From Chloroflexota bacterium (GTDB lineage Bacteria > Chloroflexota > UBA11872 > VXOZ01), in NCBI GenBank assembly GCA_009839775.1, contig VXOZ01000330.1, positions 763-7,247 on the forward strand: DNA of 6,485 nt, in the 5' to 3' direction. The notes under the pieces are model-generated. The model worked only from the letters and a program-made list of their open reading frames with translations. It was not told the origin of the DNA and searched no databases. Position 1 is the first letter of the stretch; each line of letters opens with the position of its first letter. Positions 1 through 6,173 of the stretch are shown here, piece by piece. Both the position numbers and the translations under genes were made by a program.

Positions 1-752
1 AGATGGGTATATCAGACAGCGTAAACAGCGGCCTCGCCGTCTTCAATTTGCTCCCCGGCTTTCCCCTTGACGGCGGCCGCGTCTTCCGCGCCACGGTCTG
101 GGCACTTACCGGCAGCATGCGCAAGGGGACCACCATCGCCACGATTGTCGGGCAGGTCTTCGCGTTCGGTTTTATCGCGCTGGGCATCTTCATGCTCTTC
201 AACGTCAGTTTTGTTCCCGGTGTTTGGTTCATCTTCATCGGATGGTTTCTCAACGGCGCTGCAGCGGCGAATCGCCGTCAAGTGACCCAGGATGAGGCGC
301 TCCGCGAGATTCCTGTATCCAATCTCATGCGCGCCAATCCCCCTGTGGTGCGTCCCGACGAGACGATAGACCGGGTTGTGCTCACCATGCTCTTGCACGA
401 CGGTATCCGTGCCCTGCCGGTGATGCTGGCCGGGCGCGTGATCGGCATCATCACCATTGACGACGTGCGCAATGTGCCGCAGCACGCCTGGTCTGAGCAA
501 ACCGCCTTCGCTGCAACTACACCATCTCCCCTCATCACCGTGGGGCCCAACGACTCCATTCTTCACGCCATGGAGCTTATCGAGGAGCACGACGTCCAGC
601 AGGTGCTCGTTATGGACCGTGCTGAGGTGGTGGGCATGCTGAGCCGACAGGGAATAGCACGATTCTTGCAGCTATCCCGCGAGCTTGGGGTCGAGGCGAC
701 GCTTGGCCGACGTGAGAAGGCTGGTAGACCCACTGATTCTACCGCCGACTGA
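1..752 (+). CDS. Site-2 protease (M50 family) with C-terminal CBS pair, 5'-truncated
   Basis: C-terminal part (249 visible residues) of an intramembrane zinc metalloprotease of the M50/site-2 protease family, which cleaves membrane-embedded substrates. The motif NLLPGFPLDGGR (visible residues 15-26) is the hallmark of the third conserved membrane segment; its Asp (D23) is the third zinc ligand. The HExxH helix must lie upstream, outside the window, so the ATG at base 3 is almost certainly internal. Two further hydrophobic segments follow (about 43-66 and 71-89). Two CBS domains come next (about 104-160 and 168-226, with the typical DDV and VVGMLSRQ-type strands); such pairs usually bind adenine nucleotides and would gate the protease. 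A short charged tail ends at TGA 750-752. This M50-CBS arrangement is common in bacteria and archaea. The substrate cannot be told from the sequence. The next gene on the same strand is 277 bases away, behind its own promoter-like signals, so it is probably a separate transcript. Confidence 0.9.
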   Translation, partial: MGISDSVNSGLAVFNLLPGFPLDGGRVFRATVWALTGSMRKGTTIATIVGQVFAFGFIALGIFMLFNVSFVPGVWFIFIGWFLNGAAAANRRQVTQDEALREIPVSNLMRANPPVVRPDETIDRVVLTMLLHDGIRALPVMLAGRVIGIITIDDVRNVPQHAWSEQTAFAATTPSPLITVGPNDSILHAMELIEEHDVQQVLVMDRAEVVGMLSRQGIARFLQLSRELGVEATLGRREKAGRPTDSTAD

Positions 753-874
753 TTTCGCCGCCGCACTGCCGCCCGCCCGTCCCAAGCGTGGATTTGCCAA
801 TCCTCTCCCCCGAGGCATAGCGCATCTCCGGCCGGGCCTCCTCCAACTGACTGCACGGAAGATGTGACTTCCGT

Positions 875-903
875 TTGCGCAGCGCACCGCCACTGCTTAG
901 AAT
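875..903 (+). promoter_or_regulatory. Putative sigma-70 type promoter of the MFS exporter gene
   Basis: TTGCGC (875-880) and TAGAAT (898-903) are separated by exactly 17 bases. The -10 hexamer matches the consensus in 5 of 6 positions, the -35 only in 3 of 6. The predicted start site (near 910) falls inside the palindrome at 905-916, as expected for a repressed promoter, and would give a leader of about 120 bases before the exporter gene. Found by eye only. The rest of the 753-1029 gap shows no convincing gene, terminator or RNA gene. Confidence 0.4.
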
Positions 904-904
904 G

Positions 905-961
905 CACGTTAACGTGTACGTTAGAAAGCAGTAGGACACACATAGCTTGGCACGTATCGTG
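905..961. promoter_or_regulatory. Operator-like cluster of CACGT palindromes
   Basis: CACGTTAACGTG at 905-916 is a perfect 12-base palindrome. It overlaps a second inverted repeat, AACGT-GT-ACGTT (911-922). A third site with the same CACG half, CACG-TAT-CGTG, lies at 951-961. The first two sit directly downstream of the putative -10 box, over the expected transcription start. This layout suits a dimeric repressor, such as the TetR or MarR families that often control exporters, but no regulator gene lies in the window and the protein is unknown. The palindromes are seen; the operator role is inferred. Confidence 0.4.
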
Positions 962-1015
962 TGTAAGGCAATTCATACATGGGAAGTGCGCCGGACGCCT
1001 CCACGGTGGCTTGAT

Positions 1016-1021
1016 GGGAGG
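1016..1021 (+). promoter_or_regulatory. Shine-Dalgarno that fixes a CTG start for the MFS gene
   Basis: GGGAGG lies 8 bases before the CTG at 1030-1032. The MFS frame is closed by TGA at 1012-1014, and between there and the ATG at 1168 it has no ATG, GTG or TTG codon. This ribosome binding site therefore points to CTG 1030 as the start. It overlaps an ATG at 1014 in another frame, which leads only to a 16-codon reading frame ending at TGA. Confidence 0.6.
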
Positions 1022-1029
1022 TTCGCGCG

Positions 1030-2385
1030 CTGAAAGACCAGAGTTCGACACAGCAGCGGGATGAATCCGCATCTGCCGAACATTCCGATTCAGGCGGCAA
1101 GGGCAAGCCCGGCCTACACTTCATCACGCAGACCTTTGACGCGCTTTCGGTTCCCGCCTACCGCGACATGTGGCTCGGCATGATCATCTCCTTTGGCGGC
1201 CTGCAAATCGCGATTATCTCTCGCGGCTATCTGGCATACGACCTCAGCGGGTCCGCCGGCATCCTCGGTCTGGTCGGACTGGCGATGGGTCTGCCGATGC
1301 TCTTCTTTTCTCCAGTCGCCGGCGTACTGGCCGACCGCCTCGACAAACGCCGTCTCCTCATAGGCTCGCAGCTCTTCATGTTCACGGTTGCCGGTCTGCT
1401 GGCGCTCCTCATCCACACGGGACTGATCGCCGTCTGGCATCTCATCGTGTTTGGCTTTTTCCAGGGGATCGCGTTTTCGCTGGGCATGCCCACACGGTCC
1501 TCTTTGATTCCCGCGCTGGTGGGACGCGAGCGGCTCGGAAACGCCATTGCGCTCAATAACTCGGGCCGGAATATGATGACGATAGTCGGGCCCGCTGTCG
1601 CAGGCATTGTCATCGTCACACCGTGGTTGGGCACCGCCGGAGCCTTCGATATCACGGCGCTGTGCTATGGTGTCGCCACCCTCTTCCTCCTACGCCTGCC
1701 CAAAGCGGCGGACAGCGGCAAGAAAGCCGATCCCGGCAAATTCTCTGCGCAGATGTTTGCCGGTTTCAACTATGTGTTCACCGAGCGCACGTTGTTGCTA
1801 CTTCTGGTGCTGGCTTTCGTGCCAATACTGCTCGGCCGGCCCTACCAGATGCTGCTCCCCGTTTTTCAGGCGGACGTGCTCAACGTTGACGCGCGCTGGC
1901 TCGGTTTCCTGAATGCGGCCTCCGGCGCGGGCGGACTGCTGGGATCATTGCTAGTGGCCTATTTGGCGGCGAGTCAGCACGCCAAGTTGCTACAGACCGT
2001 CTTCGGCGGACTCTTCGGTATAGCGCTGATACTCTTCGCCTACACTTCTTGGCTTCCCCTGAGCCTCGTGCTGGTTGGGTTCGTCGGACTTGCGGCCAAT
2101 GCCTACATGTCTCTGAACAACACGCTCGTGATGCTGCATACCGACCAGGCCTACTATGGCAGGGTGATGAGCATCTACATGATGTCGTTTTCGCTCATGA
2201 TGTTCAGCGGCTTGCCCATGGGCATGTTGGTAGACCGCTGGGGCGCGCCCCAAGTTGTGGGCATTGCGGGCGCAGTGATCCTGCTCTTCATCCTGGCGGT
2301 CTCGCTCGCAGTACCCGCCTCACGCCAAAAGGATGAAGGCGAGCCGCGGACTGCTCCACCAAGGAGAACGCCTGCCCCGCTGTAG
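1030..2385 (+). CDS. MFS exporter, EntS/MFS_3-like, probable CTG start
   Basis: Major facilitator superfamily transporter of the enterobactin-exporter-like class, 451 residues if begun at CTG 1030; expected in the cytoplasmic membrane with about 12 hydrophobic helices, using the proton gradient. The first ATG (1168, residue 47) is too late: the preceding codons are open and encode TFDALSVPAYRDMW (35-48), the segment that typically leads into helix 1 in this class. Residues 2-27 are a hydrophilic linker. MFS motif A, GVLADRLDKRR, is at 98-108 in the helix 2-3 loop. A charged loop near the middle (KAADSGKKADPGK) separates the two six-helix halves, and the tail is a polar, Pro/Arg-rich cytoplasmic stretch. 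The substrate is not predictable; relatives export siderophores, drugs or other small molecules. The operator-like palindromes upstream suggest inducible control. Family call is strong; the exact start is inferred. Confidence 0.88.
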   Translation: MKDQSSTQQRDESASAEHSDSGGKGKPGLHFITQTFDALSVPAYRDMWLGMIISFGGLQIAIISRGYLAYDLSGSAGILGLVGLAMGLPMLFFSPVAGVLADRLDKRRLLIGSQLFMFTVAGLLALLIHTGLIAVWHLIVFGFFQGIAFSLGMPTRSSLIPALVGRERLGNAIALNNSGRNMMTIVGPAVAGIVIVTPWLGTAGAFDITALCYGVATLFLLRLPKAADSGKKADPGKFSAQMFAGFNYVFTERTLLLLLVLAFVPILLGRPYQMLLPVFQADVLNVDARWLGFLNAASGAGGLLGSLLVAYLAASQHAKLLQTVFGGLFGIALILFAYTSWLPLSLVLVGFVGLAANAYMSLNNTLVMLHTDQAYYGRVMSIYMMSFSLMMFSGLPMGMLVDRWGAPQVVGIAGAVILLFILAVSLAVPASRQKDEGEPRTAPPRRTPAPL

Positions 2386-2391
2386 GTCGAG

Positions 2392-2434
2392 CGCTTGAGG
2401 CAGAGCGGAGCATGTATCTAAACCTCTTGAAGCG
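2392..2434. other. Imperfect hairpin just after the MFS stop
   Basis: CGCTTGAGG (2392-2400) can pair with CCTC (2423-2426) and AAGCG (2430-2434), leaving a 3-base TTG bulge and a 22-base loop. It begins 7 bases after the MFS stop codon. It lacks a T-run, so an intrinsic terminator is not established. The remainder of the 2386-2552 gap holds the carbonic anhydrase ribosome binding site and no promoter I could identify with confidence. Confidence 0.2.
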
Positions 2435-2552
2435 GAACCACAGTAGGGTGAGTGCGCTTATGCGGCTAACCGGGACACGCGGGCGGCCCGACGACCAGGA
2501 CCGTGAATACGTTGGTTCCCGTTAGCAAGCTCGAAGAAGGAGCATCTCCCTA

Positions 2553-3395
2553 ATGAATAGTATGCGGCGATCGGCACTTACCGCTGGAGCCGTAACCGGC
2601 GGCGATGTTGTCTCAGCGTGTAACGTGGCGCCGATCAGAGGAGAGAGGACCAAGACTGCGTTCACGGAGACGCCGCAAGCGACGCCTGGCGGAGAAGATG
2701 GAACGCACGCAGTCACCTGGGGCTATACCGGCGACATTGGCCCAGCGCATTGGGGCGACCTCTCCCCGGCGTTCACGGCGTGCAAGCTGGGCGTGTCGCA
2801 GTCGCCAATCGACCTGACGAGCGACACCGAAGCAAAGCCGCATGATCTTGCCTTCCGCTATGCCTCCGCGCCGCTCGAGATCACCAACAACGGGCACACA
2901 ATTCAAGTAGATTACGCGCCCGGCAGCGCGCTCCTCAGCGGCGGCAGGCAGTTTGCGCTCGTGCAATTCCACTTTCACCACTTGAGCGAGCACACGGTTG
3001 ACGGCCAAGCCACCGACATGGAACTGCATCTGGTGCATCGAGACACCGCCGATAATCTCGCCGTTGTCGGCGTCTTCCTAGCGGCAGGACAACAAAACGA
3101 GGCGCTACAGCCGGTATGGGCGCACATGCCGGCGGCAGCGGGCGAAGAGCTGCAAGTGCAAGGGGTGACGATCAACGCCGCGGACCTGCTGCCCGCGGAT
3201 CTTGCCTACTATAGCTACATGGGCTCGCTCACCACGCCGCCGTGCAGCGAAGACGTGCGCTGGTTCGTCCTCAGCAGTCCGGTGGAGGTCTCCCCGGAGC
3301 AGATTGACCGCTTTGCGGCGCTCTATCCTGACAACGCCCGCCCGACCCAGCCATTAAACGGGCGGACGCTCTTCCTCAGCCAAGCGGATAACTAG
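2553..3395 (+). CDS. Alpha-class carbonic anhydrase, exported, probable lipoprotein
   Basis: Zinc enzyme interconverting CO2 and bicarbonate; 280 residues, usual for a bacterial alpha-type precursor. Zinc ligands H140 and H142 (QFHFHH) and H159 (MELHLVH) are present, with E146 and E157 in the hydrogen-bond network, H115 (NNGHTI) at the proton-shuttle position, T227/T228 in SLTTPPCSE, and W237. C78 and C231 match the disulfide pair of bacterial secreted members, which implies an extracytoplasmic site. The N-terminus has MRRS followed by a small-residue stretch ending in VSAC (C23), a lipobox-like sequence; the hydrophobic core is weak and contains D18, so lipoprotein or membrane-anchor status is tentative. 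A linker of about 30 residues precedes the catalytic domain. The ATG at 2553 has AAGGAG (2537-2542) 10 bases upstream; ATG 2562 would be too far from it. No neighbour is an obvious partner, so it probably serves CO2/bicarbonate supply or pH balance at the cell surface. Confidence 0.95.
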   Translation: MNSMRRSALTAGAVTGGDVVSACNVAPIRGERTKTAFTETPQATPGGEDGTHAVTWGYTGDIGPAHWGDLSPAFTACKLGVSQSPIDLTSDTEAKPHDLAFRYASAPLEITNNGHTIQVDYAPGSALLSGGRQFALVQFHFHHLSEHTVDGQATDMELHLVHRDTADNLAVVGVFLAAGQQNEALQPVWAHMPAAAGEELQVQGVTINAADLLPADLAYYSYMGSLTTPPCSEDVRWFVLSSPVEVSPEQIDRFAALYPDNARPTQPLNGRTLFLSQADN

Positions 3396-3600
3396 CCGCC
3401 CCACATAGCACCGAGCGGCCCAATGACCTAGACCATCGAGGAAATGGGGAGTACTGTAAAGATGAAGGGCGCTACTCGCAACTCCGACGTTAGAAACTGC
3501 GTAGATACGTCCGTCTACACGCGCGAGGAACATAGCGTGGAAACGGAGGGCCGTTCAGACAAACGTGATGTTTGAAAGCGGGCAGCAACGCGCTGCTCAT

Positions 3601-3636
3601 TGCAATAATCATCTGCCATGAAATACTTCCGGCAGA
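3601..3636 (+). promoter_or_regulatory. Putative extended -10 promoter and inverted repeat before the HEPN gene
   Basis: TGCAATAAT (3601-3609) reads as an extended -10 element (TG, one base, then AATAAT with 5 of 6 consensus matches); no good -35 is seen at the proper distance. The inverted repeat TCTGCC (3612-3617) / GGCAGA (3631-3636), with a 13-base gap, spans the expected transcription start and ends just before the GGAGGA ribosome binding site (3640-3645). A second inverted repeat, GCAGC-AACGC-GCTGC (3582-3596), flanks the promoter on the other side. The rest of the 3396-3654 gap contains only a small hairpin (GTAGA 3501-3505 / TCTAC 3514-3518) and no gene I can support. Confidence 0.3.
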
Positions 3637-3654
3637 CATGGAGGAAATCAACTC

Positions 3655-4041
3655 ATGAGAAACGGTAGAGACGAGGCCGTAGAAAAGTACACAAACCGCA
3701 GCCGGTCGCTAATTCTCCAAGCACAAGAAGAACTTGACAAAGGAGATAGCCCTCAGGCGTCAGAGAAAGCATGGGGTGCAGCGGCTCAGGCCGTAAAAGC
3801 CATCGCCGAGCTAAGAGGCTGGGAACATAGAACCCATGCTCATCTTTTTCGGAATTTGACCTTGATCAGCACTGAGATTGGTGAACCCGGGTTGCTGGCC
3901 CTGTTTAGAGAGGCCAGCTCTCTACATCAAAACTTCTATGAAGATGCCCAGACCGTTGAATCTGTGCAGGGCGGCATTGACCACGTATCCCGACTGATCG
4001 ACAAGCTGCTTCCTCTTGCGCCATCATCACCTGCAAGCTGA
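3655..4041 (+). CDS. PaREP1/HEPN-domain small protein
   Basis: A 128-residue all-helical protein resembling the PaREP1 family of the HEPN superfamily. Recognisable blocks are the GDSPQASEKAWGAAAQAVKA segment (30-49), which is the family's conserved second helix; GWEHRTHAHL (55-64); and FREASSLHQNFYED (84-97), which combines the family's LHxNFYE block with an R85-x5-H91 motif matching the R-x4-6-H signature of catalytic HEPN RNases. HEPN proteins are often toxins or RNA-processing factors, but PaREP1 members have no firmly established function, so RNase activity is only possible. ATG 3655 has GGAGGA 9 bases upstream. No nucleotidyltransferase (MNT) or other antitoxin gene adjoins it; it converges with clpX. 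G+C over 3661-4020 is about 52% by hand count, clearly below its neighbours, and codon choice is more AT-rich, which suggests separate acquisition. Family call fairly sure; function unknown. Confidence 0.75.
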   Translation: MRNGRDEAVEKYTNRSRSLILQAQEELDKGDSPQASEKAWGAAAQAVKAIAELRGWEHRTHAHLFRNLTLISTEIGEPGLLALFREASSLHQNFYEDAQTVESVQGGIDHVSRLIDKLLPLAPSSPAS

Positions 4042-4053
4042 GTTGGTGCATTC

Positions 4054-4071
4054 ACGTTGCACGCGCAACGT
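4054..4071. terminator. Perfect hairpin in the convergent HEPN-clpX spacer (possible terminator)
   Basis: ACGTTGC (4054-4060), loop ACGC, GCAACGT (4065-4071): a perfect 7-bp stem with a 4-base loop, 12 bases after the HEPN stop codon. It reads the same from both strands and could serve both converging genes. Neither side carries a T-run, so it is not a canonical intrinsic terminator. Confidence 0.35.
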
Positions 4072-4080
4072 CTAGGTCAA

Positions 4081-4093
4081 TGCGGTTTCCGCA
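4081..4093. terminator. Second small hairpin in the convergent spacer
   Basis: TGCGG-TTT-CCGCA is a perfect 5-bp stem with a 3-base loop, 35 bases beyond the clpX stop on the minus strand and 9 bases from the hairpin at 4054-4071. It is short and has no following T-run; a role in ending clpX transcription is only suggested by position. Confidence 0.25.
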
Positions 4094-4128
4094 GCGCTTG
4101 GCAGAGGTGGCATTTGCAGTGCTAGCCA

Positions 4129-5448
4129 CTACGCTGTAGCCGATGTGTCTTCGTCCAACAACGTCGCGTCATGCTCGCCGGCAGGGGCGGGGCGCTTTGT
4201 TTCAGAAGCAACGAGCATCGGCTGCGCGCGTTTGGCAATGACGTCCGCAGTCACGACGACTTCACGCACGTCATTGCGGGACGGCAGGTCGTACATCACG
4301 TCCAGCAACGCCTCTTCCATGATGGTCTGCAACGCGCGGGCACCGGTGGTGAGGTTCTGCGCCATCTGCGCCGCTTCTTCCAGGGCATCGTCCTGGAAGA
4401 CAAGCTCAACGTCGTCGAGCGCGAACAAGTGCTGATACTGCCGAACGGGCGCATCGCGCGGCTCGGTCAGCACCTGGATCAACTCATCGTGCGTCAGCGC
4501 ATCCAGGGCCACCGTCACCGGCAGGCGGCCGACGAACTCAGGGATCAGGCCGTACTTCAGGAGATCGTCCGGCGAAATCTGGCGGAGCAGGTTCTTCGCC
4601 TCTTCCGCGCGCTCCGCGGCGTCCATGGCGCCAAAACCAACGCGGCGGTTACTGCCAACCCGCTTCGCGATAACTTCTTCTAGACCCTCGAAGGCCCCGC
4701 CGCAGACGAAGAGAATGTCGGTAGTGTCGATCTGGATGAACTCTTGGTGCGGATGCTTGCGGCCGCCTTGCGGCGGCACGTTTGCTACCGTGCCCTCGAT
4801 AATCTTGAGCAAGGCCTGTTGCACACCCTCGCCGGAAACGTCACGCGTGATCGACGGATTGTCAGCTTTGCGGGCGATCTTGTCGATCTCGTCGATGAAG
4901 ACGATCCCCCGTTCGGCGGCAGCAGTATCGTAATCCGCCGCCTGAATGAGGCGGAGCAGGATATTCTCCACGTCCTCGCCCACATAGCCGGCTTCCGTCA
5001 GTGACGTGGCGTCGGCAATGCAGAAGGGCACCCCGAGAATGCGCGCGAGCGTGCGTGCCAGCAGCGTCTTGCCGCAGCCGGTCGGCCCGATGAGGAGCAC
5101 GTTGCTCTTGCCCAACTCGACGTTCTCGCTGTCTTCACCGCTCGCCACGCGCTTGTAGTGGTTGTAGACCGCTACCGCCAGCACCTTCTTCGCGTGCTCT
5201 TGGCCGACCACATATTGATTCAGAAACTCGTGAATCTCCTTGGGGCTCAGCAGCCGCGCGGGACCGGCGGCGCCCTTACGCTGGGATGAAGACGCCTGTT
5301 CCTCGCGAATCAACTCCCGGCAGAGTTCGACGCACTCGTCACAGATATATACGCCGTTCTGCCCGGAAATCAGCCGACGCACTTCCTCTTGCGCCTTATT
5401 GCAGAACGAGCAGCGGTACTGGCCTCGAGAATCACGACGACTTGGCAA
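4129..5448 (-). CDS. clpX: ClpX, ATP-dependent unfoldase of the ClpXP protease
   Basis: AAA+ unfoldase that binds tagged proteins, unfolds them with ATP and threads them into ClpP; cytoplasmic hexamer, 439 residues (E. coli ClpX has 424). Visible in order: N-terminal zinc-binding domain with C13/C16 and C36/C39; Walker A GPTGCGKT (121-128); pore-1 loop GYVG (154-157); Walker B IVFIDE (182-187); RKH pore loop (230-232); VGF (270-272) in the position of the IGF tripeptide that docks into ClpP; arginine finger R308 in EFVGRLP; sensor-2 GAR (369-371). The C-terminal tail (about 412-439) is acidic and poorly conserved. The start is TTG (5448-5446), chosen because AAGGAG (5461-5456, minus strand) lies 7 bases upstream and because the zinc-finger domain begins right after it; no ATG extends the frame. 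It lies 37 bases behind clpP, so the two are very likely co-transcribed. It converges with the HEPN gene. Confidence 0.98.
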   Translation of the reverse strand: MPSRRDSRGQYRCSFCNKAQEEVRRLISGQNGVYICDECVELCRELIREEQASSSQRKGAAGPARLLSPKEIHEFLNQYVVGQEHAKKVLAVAVYNHYKRVASGEDSENVELGKSNVLLIGPTGCGKTLLARTLARILGVPFCIADATSLTEAGYVGEDVENILLRLIQAADYDTAAAERGIVFIDEIDKIARKADNPSITRDVSGEGVQQALLKIIEGTVANVPPQGGRKHPHQEFIQIDTTDILFVCGGAFEGLEEVIAKRVGSNRRVGFGAMDAAERAEEAKNLLRQISPDDLLKYGLIPEFVGRLPVTVALDALTHDELIQVLTEPRDAPVRQYQHLFALDDVELVFQDDALEEAAQMAQNLTTGARALQTIMEEALLDVMYDLPSRNDVREVVVTADVIAKRAQPMLVASETKRPAPAGEHDATLLDEDTSATA

Positions 5449-5455
5449 TGTTGCT

Positions 5456-5461
5456 CTCCTT
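5456..5461 (-). promoter_or_regulatory. Ribosome binding site supporting the TTG start of clpX
   Basis: Minus-strand AAGGAG, 7 bases before TTG 5448-5446, within the short clpP-clpX spacer. No promoter or terminator is apparent in those 37 bases. Confidence 0.75.
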
Positions 5462-5485
5462 CGTGTGCGCGCTTGGCAGATCCTG

Positions 5486-6106
5486 CTATCTGCTGGCTAC
5501 CCCATCGGTTTCCGGCGTCCTGACGGCGGACGGCAAAACGTCATCGATCAGCCCGTACTCCTTGGCTTCTGTGGCATCCATCCAGAAGTCGCGCTCGCTG
5601 TCGCGCTCGATCTTCTCCAGGTCCTGGCCGGTGTGCAGGGCAATGATGGAATTCACTTGGTTGCGCGTGCGCAGGATTTCGCGCGCCTCAATCTCCAGGT
5701 CGGTGGCCTGCAATGGGCGCGACGCCTGCGTCCACGGCTGATGGATCAGCATGCGCGAATTGGGGAGCGAATACCGCTTGCCCGGCGTGCCACCAGCCAG
5801 CAATAGCGCAGCGATGCTGGCCGAAAGGCCCATGCAGTAGGTAGCCACGTCATTCTTGATGTACTGCATGGCGTCATAGATCGCCAGACCTGAGTGCACG
5901 CTGCCGCCGGGCGAGTTTATGTAAAGACCAATATCAGCATCGCTGTCCTCGCTCGAAAGCAGGAGCATTTGCGCGATGATGCTGTTCGCCACGTTATCGT
6001 CAACCGGTGTGCCTAAGAAAATGATCCTATCCCGCAGCAGCCGGGAAAAAATATCCATGCCGCGCTCGCCGCGGTTCGTCGTCTCGATGACATACGGTAT
6101 GAGCAT
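5486..6106 (-). CDS. clpP: ClpP, serine peptidase subunit of the Clp protease
   Basis: Peptidase subunit of the Clp protease; forms a double-heptamer barrel in the cytosol that degrades proteins delivered by ClpX. At 206 residues it has normal family length. The catalytic triad is complete: S97 in GLSASIAAL (93-101), H122 in RMLIHQP (118-124) and D173 in SERD (170-173). The oxyanion-side SPGGSV segment is at 65-70, and the HTGQ and EAKEYGLIDDVL blocks are present near the C-terminus. Odd points: the usual GQAASM around the nucleophile reads GLSASI, and the strand after HQP, normally LGGxxGQ before ATD, reads WTQASRPLQ, two residues longer and lacking the glycines. It may therefore be one of two ClpP paralogues, as in many bacteria. 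ATG 6106-6104 has AAGGAG (6118-6113) 6 bases upstream. clpX follows after 37 bases. A strong-looking promoter lies about 110 bases upstream. Confidence 0.97.
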   Translation of the reverse strand: MLIPYVIETTNRGERGMDIFSRLLRDRIIFLGTPVDDNVANSIIAQMLLLSSEDSDADIGLYINSPGGSVHSGLAIYDAMQYIKNDVATYCMGLSASIAALLLAGGTPGKRYSLPNSRMLIHQPWTQASRPLQATDLEIEAREILRTRNQVNSIIALHTGQDLEKIERDSERDFWMDATEAKEYGLIDDVLPSAVRTPETDGVASR

Positions 6107-6173
6107 ACTCTACTCCTTAGTGTCGGCTCGTTCTCTAGCGTGTAAAGGTTGTCGTTATAGGCTTTTTGGTTAG

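Noticed and set aside
3..5. ATG near the left edge as the true start of the protease gene
   Set aside because: It lies inside the conserved membrane core, just before PLDGGR, and the essential HExxH helix must be upstream of the window.
864..1064. 66-codon Cys/His-containing + strand frame between the protease and exporter genes
   Set aside because: It lacks a ribosome binding site, runs across the promoter, palindromes and exporter start, and resembles no known protein.
563..1072. 169-codon minus-strand frame across the end of the M50 gene and the intergenic gap
   Set aside because: It is a shadow of the M50 gene in GC-rich DNA; low-complexity composition and no family resemblance.
2613..3038. 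141-codon minus-strand frame inside the carbonic anhydrase gene
   Set aside because: It overlaps a gene with full catalytic motifs on the other strand and shows no protein features of its own.
3395..3419. GCCGC/GCGGC inverted repeat just after the carbonic anhydrase stop, as a terminator
   Set aside because: Only 5 bp around a 15-base loop and no T-run; indistinguishable from chance at this GC content.
3444..3575. Small + strand frame of 43 codons (ATG 3444, or 37 codons from ATG 3462) upstream of the HEPN gene, a possible antitoxin
   Set aside because: No recognisable family, weak or badly spaced ribosome binding sites, and about 80 bases from the HEPN start. Composition is not convincingly coding.
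3618..3668. 16-codon frame overlapping the HEPN start, a possible leader peptide
   Set aside because: No ribosome binding site and no regulatory codon pattern; likely chance.
4171..4683. 170-codon + strand frame opposite clpX
   Set aside because: Antisense shadow of a highly conserved gene; no ribosome binding site or known domain.
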